A stretch of DNA of 64,000 bases from GCA-003244245 sp963822695 (GTDB lineage: Bacteria; Actinomycetota; Actinomycetes; Mycobacteriales; Pseudonocardiaceae): assembly GCA_963822695.1 (NCBI GenBank), contig CAWGJH010000022.1, forward strand, positions 87,193-151,192, read 5' to 3'. The notes below the pieces were generated by a model that had not been told where the DNA came from, made no database searches, and saw nothing but the letters and a program-made list of their open reading frames with translations. How positions within the stretch are numbered: the stretch's first letter is position 1; each line of letters begins with the position of its first letter. This document shows, in pieces, positions 58,395 to 64,000 of this stretch. The position numbers and the translations under genes are program-made.

Positions 58395-59422
58395 TGGTGT
58401 TCAAGGTCGCGGTGGCGGGGGCGAGTGGGTATGCAGGGGGCGAGCTCCTTCGCCTGATGCTCGGCCACCCGCTGATCGAGATCGGTGAGCTCACGGCGGG
58501 CGGCAACGCTGGAAGCAGGCTCGGCGAGCATCACCCGAACCTCGTCCCGCTTGCCGAGCGCATCCTGTCCGACACCACGGCGGAGCGGTTGGCCGGACAC
58601 GACGCGGTGTTCCTCGCCTTGCCGCACGGCCACTCCGCAGCGCTGGCAGCCGAGCTACCCGAGGACACCGCAGTGATCGACTGCGGTGCCGATCACCGGC
58701 TCGTGGACCCTGCGGCCTGGCAACGTTGGTACGGCGGTGACCACGCGGGGACCTGGCCCTACGGGCTGCCTGAGCTGCCAGGAGCGCGGGAGAAGCTGCG
58801 CGGAGCCCGCCGCGTCGCGGTGCCCGGCTGCTACCCGACGGTGGTCAGCCTCGCGCTGGTTCCGGCCCTGGCCGCCGAGCTTGTCACTCCCGACGTCGTG
58901 GTGACTGCGATGTCCGGCACGTCGGGGGCCGGGCGCACCCTCACACCCCACCTGCTGGCCTCGGAAGTGATGGGCTCGGCCAGCGTGTACGGGATGGCCG
59001 GCGCGCACCGGCACCTCCCGGAGATCATCCAGAACCTCGCCGGCGTCGCTGGCCAAGCGGTTACCGTGTCCTTCACCCCGGTGCTGGCGCCGATGTCGCG
59101 CGGGATTCTGGCTGCCTGCACCGCCGTACTGCGTCCAGGCATCGACGACGCGACGGCACGCAGCGCCTACCACGCCGCGTATGCCGCAGAGCCGTTCGTG
59201 CACCTGCTTGCGCCGGGCCGCTGGCCGGCCACTGGAGCCGTGCAGGGTTCCAACTCCGTGCAGTTGCAGGTGGCGGTGGACACCGATGCCGGTCGGCTGG
59301 TCGCTGTCGGTGCGGTCGATAACCTCACCAAAGGCACTGCGGGAGCGGCGCTGCAGTGCTTGAACCTGGCGCTGGGAGTTCCCGAAGCCACTGGTCTGCC
59401 AGCCTGGGGGATCGCCCCCTAA
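58394..59422 (+). CDS. argC: N-acetyl-gamma-glutamyl-phosphate reductase
   Basis: NADPH-dependent third step of arginine synthesis. 342 aa from ATG 58394; the NADP loop is VAVAGASGYAGGELLRL. The catalytic Cys lies in VAVPGCYPTVVSLAL, with GTSGAGR and the HRHLPEI His also present. First gene of argCJBDFR; the promoter overlaps the end of pheT. Confidence 0.96.
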   Translation: MVFKVAVAGASGYAGGELLRLMLGHPLIEIGELTAGGNAGSRLGEHHPNLVPLAERILSDTTAERLAGHDAVFLALPHGHSAALAAELPEDTAVIDCGADHRLVDPAAWQRWYGGDHAGTWPYGLPELPGAREKLRGARRVAVPGCYPTVVSLALVPALAAELVTPDVVVTAMSGTSGAGRTLTPHLLASEVMGSASVYGMAGAHRHLPEIIQNLAGVAGQAVTVSFTPVLAPMSRGILAACTAVLRPGIDDATARSAYHAAYAAEPFVHLLAPGRWPATGAVQGSNSVQLQVAVDTDAGRLVAVGAVDNLTKGTAGAALQCLNLALGVPEATGLPAWGIAP

Positions 59423-59463
59423 TAAGTCCTGATAAGTCGGACACCACCAGGGAGGACACCGCG

Positions 59464-60621
59464 ATGAGCGTCACAGCAGCCGGCGGGTTCCGGGCAGCCG
59501 GGGTGCCCGCCGGCATCAAGATCAGTGGAACTCGGGACCTGGCCCTGGTGGTCAATGACGGACCTATCAAGGCGGCCGCCGGGGTGTTCACCCGTAACCA
59601 GGTCAAGGCAGCGCCGGTGCTGTGGTCGGCACAGGTGCTCGCGGGGCGGCGGCTGCGGGCCGTCGTGCTGAACTCCGGCGGAGCCAACGCCTGCACCGGC
59701 CCTGGCGGTTTCCAGGACACCCACGCCACCGCTGAGCGGGTCGCCACCATGCTGGGCTGTGGGGCGGTCGAGGTCGCCGTGTGCTCCACCGGACTGATCG
59801 GCGAGCGGCTGCCGCTGGATGCGGTGTTGTCCGGAATCGACACCGCGACGGCCGCATTAGCTGCTACGCCGGAAGCTGGCCTAGCCGCAGCCACCGCGGT
59901 GCTCACCACCGACACCGTCCCCAAGCAGGCCGCCGTCTCTGCTGCGGGTTGGACGGTGGGCGGGTTCGCCAAGGGATCCGGCATGGTTGCGCCCAGCTTG
60001 GCCACCATGCTCTGTGTACTCACTACCGACGCGATCGTCGAGGAGTCGACTCTGGACGCTGTGTTGCGCCACGTCAGCGCCGAAACCTTCGAGCGGCTGG
60101 ACATCGACGGCTTGTGCTCGACCAACGACAGCGTGTTGCTCCTGGCATCCGGCGCGGCGGGGGTCGAGCCAGACCGGGCGCAGTTCGCCGCCGCGGTGCG
60201 GCAGGTGTGCCACGAGTTGGTCAAGAGTTTGCAGGCTGACGCCGAGGGCGTCACCAAGGAGATCGAGATCATTGTCTGCGGGGCGGCCAGCGACGCCGAC
60301 GCTCTCGCTGCGGCCCGCGTGGTCGCCCGGGATAACCTGGTCAAGACCGCCTTCTTCGGGTCCGACCCCAACTGGGGCCGGATCGCCGCCGCAGTGGGTG
60401 CCTCGCCGGCCACCGTGCGGGCCGACGCGCTGGACATCCAGATTAACGGGGTGCTGCTCTGCCAGGGCGGCGTGGTGGCGGCGGATCGTTCCAAGGTTGA
60501 CCTGTCCGGCCGGGAGATCACCGTGGAGATCGACCTGCACCTCGGCGAGGGACAGGCCACCGTGCTCACCACCGACCTCTCGCACGGGTACGTCGAGGAG
60601 AACAGCGTCTACTCGTCATGA
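59464..60621 (+). CDS. argJ: Bifunctional ornithine acetyltransferase / N-acetylglutamate synthase
   Basis: Recycles the acetyl group from N-acetylornithine to glutamate. 385 aa from ATG 59464 after AGGGAGGACACCGCG. The autocleavage site is the Thr in KGSGMVAPSLATMLC, splitting alpha and beta chains. NSGGANACTGPGG and the C-terminal GYVEENSVYSS are typical. Overlaps argB by 4 nt. Confidence 0.96.
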   Translation: MSVTAAGGFRAAGVPAGIKISGTRDLALVVNDGPIKAAAGVFTRNQVKAAPVLWSAQVLAGRRLRAVVLNSGGANACTGPGGFQDTHATAERVATMLGCGAVEVAVCSTGLIGERLPLDAVLSGIDTATAALAATPEAGLAAATAVLTTDTVPKQAAVSAAGWTVGGFAKGSGMVAPSLATMLCVLTTDAIVEESTLDAVLRHVSAETFERLDIDGLCSTNDSVLLLASGAAGVEPDRAQFAAAVRQVCHELVKSLQADAEGVTKEIEIIVCGAASDADALAAARVVARDNLVKTAFFGSDPNWGRIAAAVGASPATVRADALDIQINGVLLCQGGVVAADRSKVDLSGREITVEIDLHLGEGQATVLTTDLSHGYVEENSVYSS

Positions 60622-61550
60622 CTCTCACCATTGATACGGCTGCCCAGAAGGCTGCGGTGCTTGCTGAGGCATTGCCCTGGTTGCAGCGCTTCCACGGGGC
60701 TACTGTCGTGATCAAATACGGTGGCAACGCGATGCTGGACGATCAGCTCAAGCGGGCCTTCGCCCAGGACATGGTCTTTCTGCGGCTGGCTGGGCTACGC
60801 CCCATCGTGGTGCACGGCGGCGGCCCACAGATCAACGCCATGCTGGACCGGTTGGGCATCGCAGGAGAGTTCCGCGGCGGTTTGCGGGTCACCACCCCGG
60901 AGACGGTCGACGTGGTGCGCATGGTGCTGTTCGGCCAGGTGGGCCGGGAGCTGGTTGGGTTGATCAACGCGCACGGTCCGTTCGCCGTCGGCATCTCCGG
61001 TGAGGACGCGCACCTGTTCACCGCCGCCCGGCGCACCGCCACCGTGGAGGGTGAGCAGGTCGATGTGGGCCTGGTCGGCGATGTGGTTGCGGTGAACCCC
61101 GCAGCAGTACTCGACATCGTCAACGCTGGGCGTATCCCGGTGGTATCCGGATTGGCCCCGGACGCTGACGGCGTGGTGCACAACATTAATGCCGACACCG
61201 CTGCGGCGGCGTTGGCCATCGCGCTGGGTGCCGAGAAGCTCGTCATGCTCACCGATGTCGAGGGGCTCTACGCCGACTGGCCAGATCGATCCAGCCTGCT
61301 GTCCCAGGTGACGGTGGACCGGCTAGAGGGGTTGTTACCGGCCCTGTCCGCTGGGATGGTGCCGAAGATGGAAGCCTGCCTGCGCGCCCTCCGGGGTGGA
61401 GTGCCACGGGCCCATGTGATTGACGGCCGGGTGGCGCATGCGGTGCTGCTGGAGGTGTTCACCACTGAGGGGGTGGGGACGATGGTGTTGCCCACGCAGT
61501 CTCCACACGAGGAGCCCCTCACCCAAGAACTCCTCACCAAGGAGGCCTGA
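60618..61550 (+). CDS. argB: Acetylglutamate kinase
   Basis: Phosphorylates N-acetylglutamate. 310 aa from ATG 60618. TVVIKYGGNAM is the ATP-binding start, IVVHGGGPQIN the glycine-rich loop, VSGLAPDADGVVHNINADTAAAALA the substrate region, and LTDVEGLYADWPD follows. Starts inside the argJ stop (ATGA) and shares TGATG with argD. Confidence 0.97.
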   Translation: MTLTIDTAAQKAAVLAEALPWLQRFHGATVVIKYGGNAMLDDQLKRAFAQDMVFLRLAGLRPIVVHGGGPQINAMLDRLGIAGEFRGGLRVTTPETVDVVRMVLFGQVGRELVGLINAHGPFAVGISGEDAHLFTAARRTATVEGEQVDVGLVGDVVAVNPAAVLDIVNAGRIPVVSGLAPDADGVVHNINADTAAAALAIALGAEKLVMLTDVEGLYADWPDRSSLLSQVTVDRLEGLLPALSAGMVPKMEACLRALRGGVPRAHVIDGRVAHAVLLEVFTTEGVGTMVLPTQSPHEEPLTQELLTKEA

Positions 61551-62728
61551 TGTCTACTGCGGACTTGCAGCGGCGCTGGCAGGCCGCGTTGATGGACAAC
61601 TACGGCACGCCGCCATTGGCGCTAGCCCGGGGTGCCGGCGCGGAAGTGTGGGATGTGGACGGCCGGCGTTACCTGGATCTGGTCGGCGGTGTCGCGGTGA
61701 ACGCGTTGGGCCACGCTCATCCGGCCGTGGTGCGCGCCGTGACCGAGCAGATCAGCACCCTCGGGCAGGTCTCCAACCTGTACCTCAGCGAACCGGCGAT
61801 CACGCTTGCCGAGACCCTGCTGGACCTACTCGGTGCCACCGGGTCGGGACGGGTGCTGTTCTGCAACTCCGGTGCGGAGGCCAATGAGGTCGCATTCAAG
61901 ATCGCCCGGCGAACCGGGCGGCCGAAGATCGTCTCCACCGACGGTGCGTTCCACGGCCGCACCATGGGGGCGCTTGCACTCACCGGGCAGCCCGCCAAGC
62001 GGGGGCCCTTCGAGCCGATGCCGCCCGGTGTGGTCTTCGTGCCTTACGGTGATCCTGCGGCCCTGGCGTCGGTGATCGACGGGGACACTGCCGCGGTGTT
62101 TCTCGAACCTGTGCAAGGCGAGAACGGTGTGGTGATCCCTCCAGAGGGCTACCTGCAGGCCGCTCGGGAGATCACTGCGGCGCGGGGGGCGCTGCTGGTG
62201 CTGGATGAGGTGCAGACCGGCATCGGTCGGACCGGTACCTGGTTCGCCCACCAGTCCGCAGGCGTGATCCCCGACGTGGTGACGCTTGCCAAGGGCCTCG
62301 GCGGCGGGCTCCCGATCGGCGCGTGTATCGGCATCGGAGCTGCCGCACATCTGTTGCAGCCGGGTCAGCACGGCAGCACTCTCGGCGGCAACCCGGTCTG
62401 CTGTGCGGCCGCACTGGCCGTGCTGCGGACGATGGTCGCGGACGAGTTACTCGACCACATCGCCCGGCTCGGTAAGGAGATCGCCGCCGAGGTGACGGCG
62501 CTGCGCCACCCACTCGTCAGCTCGGTCAGCGCGGCAGGCCTACTCATCGGGATCGGGCTGAGCGCGCCCGTCTCCGCTGAGGTCGCTACCGCCGCGCGGG
62601 ACGCCGGCTTCCTGGTCAACCCTGTCGTGCCGGACCGGATCCGGCTCGCTCCGCCGCTGGTGCTCACCGAGGCGCAGGCGCGAGAGTTCCTCAGCGCCCT
62701 GCCCGCGATCCTGGGCGGGGCGCAGTAG
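61550..62728 (+). CDS. argD: Acetylornithine aminotransferase
   Basis: PLP-dependent aminotransferase of class III. 392 aa. NSGAEANEVAFKIAR, FHGRTMGALALTGQP, LVLDEVQTGIGRTGTWFAHQ and the PLP Lys in VVTLAKGLGGGLPIG are in order. Overlaps argB (TGATG) and ends 2 bp before argF. Confidence 0.97.
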   Translation: MSTADLQRRWQAALMDNYGTPPLALARGAGAEVWDVDGRRYLDLVGGVAVNALGHAHPAVVRAVTEQISTLGQVSNLYLSEPAITLAETLLDLLGATGSGRVLFCNSGAEANEVAFKIARRTGRPKIVSTDGAFHGRTMGALALTGQPAKRGPFEPMPPGVVFVPYGDPAALASVIDGDTAAVFLEPVQGENGVVIPPEGYLQAAREITAARGALLVLDEVQTGIGRTGTWFAHQSAGVIPDVVTLAKGLGGGLPIGACIGIGAAAHLLQPGQHGSTLGGNPVCCAAALAVLRTMVADELLDHIARLGKEIAAEVTALRHPLVSSVSAAGLLIGIGLSAPVSAEVATAARDAGFLVNPVVPDRIRLAPPLVLTEAQAREFLSALPAILGGAQ

Positions 62729-62730
62729 CG

Positions 62731-63675
62731 ATGCCGAGGCACTTCTTGCGTGATGATGATCTCACCCCGACCGAGCAGCGGGAGGTCCTCGACCTGGCTG
62801 ATGAGTTCAAGGCTGACCCTTTCGGGCGTACCCCACTGGCCGGTCCGCGCTCCGTCGCGGTGATCTTCGAGAAGAGCTCGACGCGAACCCGGCTGTCCTT
62901 CGAGATCGGCATCGCTCAACTCGGTGGCCACGCGGTGATCATCGATGGCCGCACGATGCAGCTGGGCCGCGAGGAGACCATCGAGGACACTTCGCGGGTG
63001 CTGTCCCGCTACGCCGACGCCGTAGTGTGGCGTACCTACGCGCAGCGCCGTATTGACGCCGTGGCTAGTGTCTCGCGGGTGCCGGTGGTCAACGCGCTCA
63101 CCGATGAGTTCCACCCCTGTCAGGTGCTCGCCGACCTGCAAACCATCCGGGAGCGGCACGGTCGCCTGGTCGGGCTCACCCTGACTTACCTGGGCGACGG
63201 GGCGAACAACATGGCGCACTCCCTGCTGCTCGGCGGCACCACCGCCGGGCTGCACGTCCGGATCGCCGCTCCGCCAGGGTTTCACCCGATGCCCGACGTG
63301 CTGCTCGCGGCGAAACACCGCGCTGGCCAGACCGGTGGGAGCGCCACTGTGCTCGCTGATCCCCGTGCGGCGGTCGAGGGGGCTGACGTCCTGGTGACCG
63401 ACACCTGGACCTCGATGGGTCAGGAGAGCGACGGGCGCGACCGGCTCACTCCGTTCCGGTCGCTGCAGATCAACGCCGAGCTGCTGGAGCGCGCCTCCGG
63501 CGGCGGTGTCAAGAAGGTCACCGTGCTGCACTGCCTGCCCGCGCACCGCGGGGCCGAGATCACTGACGAGGTGCTCGACGGCCCGGCCAGCGCGGTGTGG
63601 GACGAGGCCGAGAACCGGCTGCACGCGCAGAAGGCGTTGCTGGCGTGGCTGCTGGCTTCGGAGCGGGCGGCATGA
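62731..63675 (+). CDS. argF: Ornithine carbamoyltransferase
   Basis: Forms citrulline from ornithine and carbamoyl phosphate. 314 aa. The carbamoyl-phosphate site is FEKSSTRTRLSFE, followed by DEFHPCQVLADLQT, DTWTSMGQE and the ornithine-side HCLPAHRG. Ends overlapping argR (ATGA). Confidence 0.97.
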   Translation: MPRHFLRDDDLTPTEQREVLDLADEFKADPFGRTPLAGPRSVAVIFEKSSTRTRLSFEIGIAQLGGHAVIIDGRTMQLGREETIEDTSRVLSRYADAVVWRTYAQRRIDAVASVSRVPVVNALTDEFHPCQVLADLQTIRERHGRLVGLTLTYLGDGANNMAHSLLLGGTTAGLHVRIAAPPGFHPMPDVLLAAKHRAGQTGGSATVLADPRAAVEGADVLVTDTWTSMGQESDGRDRLTPFRSLQINAELLERASGGGVKKVTVLHCLPAHRGAEITDEVLDGPASAVWDEAENRLHAQKALLAWLLASERAA

Positions 63676-64000
63676 CGCTCACCCGGGTCGGCCGCCAGGC
63701 ACGCATCGTCAACTTGGTGACTCACCGCGCCGTGCATAGCCAGTCCGAGCTGGTCACCCTCCTTGCCGCGCAGGGTATCGAGGTCACCCAGGCCACGCTG
63801 TCCCGGGACCTCGACGAGCTCGGCGCGGTGAAGTTGCGCGGCGTGGACGGCACGCCGGTGTATGTCATTCCCGAGGACGGCAGCCCGGTGCGCGTGGTGG
63901 CCGGCGGCACCGCCCGGCTCGCGCGGGTGCTAGCCGAGCTGCTCGTCTCCGCCGACGCCAGCGGGAACCTCGCGGTGCTGCGCACACCGCCCGGGGCGGC
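63672..64000 (+). CDS. argR: Arginine repressor, cut by the window end
   Basis: The visible 109 residues from ATG 63672 contain the winged-helix DNA-binding domain (RQARIVNLVTHRAVHSQSELVTLLAAQGIEVTQATLSRDLDELGAVKL, the SRDLxELG motif). The start of the hexamerisation/arginine-binding domain follows. It should repress this operon through the ARG-box-like site at 58377-58393. Confidence 0.95.
   Translation, partial: MTLTRVGRQARIVNLVTHRAVHSQSELVTLLAAQGIEVTQATLSRDLDELGAVKLRGVDGTPVYVIPEDGSPVRVVAGGTARLARVLAELLVSADASGNLAVLRTPPGA

Overview
The window is high-GC actinobacterial DNA. Gene content and order point to a filamentous actinomycete, most likely of the Pseudonocardiaceae. The markers are a geosmin synthase with EshA-like shell proteins, long XRE-TPR regulators with sets of tiny zinc-ribbon proteins, EACC1-caspase and TIR/NB-ARC conflict genes, and the actinobacterial orders MBL hydrolase-uvrA-infC-rpmI-rplT-rRNA methylase-pheST and argCJBDFR. 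The family assignment is inference.

Layout. 1-1473: a caspase-like protease with its EACC1 partner, cut by the window edge. 1594-2190: remnants of an alpha/beta hydrolase and a Baeyer-Villiger monooxygenase. 2679-9861: a DUF4239 membrane protein, then the most striking locus of the window. It consists of two paralogous family-2B encapsulin (EshA-type) shell genes flanking a two-domain geosmin synthase, followed by a polyprenyl diphosphate synthase overlapping the second shell gene by 4 nt. 9933-17756: an odd tRNA, a Bcp-type peroxiredoxin, a DUF3618 protein, and the treZ-treY-treX trehalose genes with a Uma2 gene; treY and treX are frameshifted. 17862-21480: hppD-hmgA-fahA for tyrosine/homogentisate catabolism. 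21844-30074: a pentapeptide-repeat protein, a truncated methyltransferase, a phosphotransferase-like kinase, a gene split by an IS4-type element, a decayed TIR-NB-ARC-TPR gene and a 44-aa membrane protein. 30891-40264: small secreted and zinc-ribbon proteins, XRE regulators, a truncated DUF4062 protein, and a wrecked operon (radical SAM, thymidylate kinase-like, EEP phosphatase, NUDIX) facing an intact flavoprotein. 40385-43307: an F420-type oxidoreductase, a MaoC-type hydratase and a mesaconyl-CoA-type CoA transferase. 43303-48392: an accessory insert containing a decayed second copy of its own junctions. 48509-64000: core genes (uvrA, infC, rpmI, rplT, rRNA methylase, pheS, pheT, argC-argR).

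How the genes work together. In the encapsulin locus the polyprenyl synthase would supply FPP/GPP and the geosmin synthase would convert FPP. Two shell types could build a mixed compartment around them. The geosmin synthase carries a GPTGLGTSAA motif twice, once in the inter-domain linker and once at its extreme C-terminus. It resembles a motif I recall from the disordered N-terminus of the encapsulated 2-methylisoborneol synthase, so it is a candidate cargo-loading signal. The argCJBDFR genes form one tightly overlapped operon behind a compact promoter with an ARG-box-like site. Accessory regions show heavy gene decay (frameshifts, nonsense codons, an IS, internal deletions). Some single-indel cases, notably treY at a homopolymer, could instead be sequence errors.
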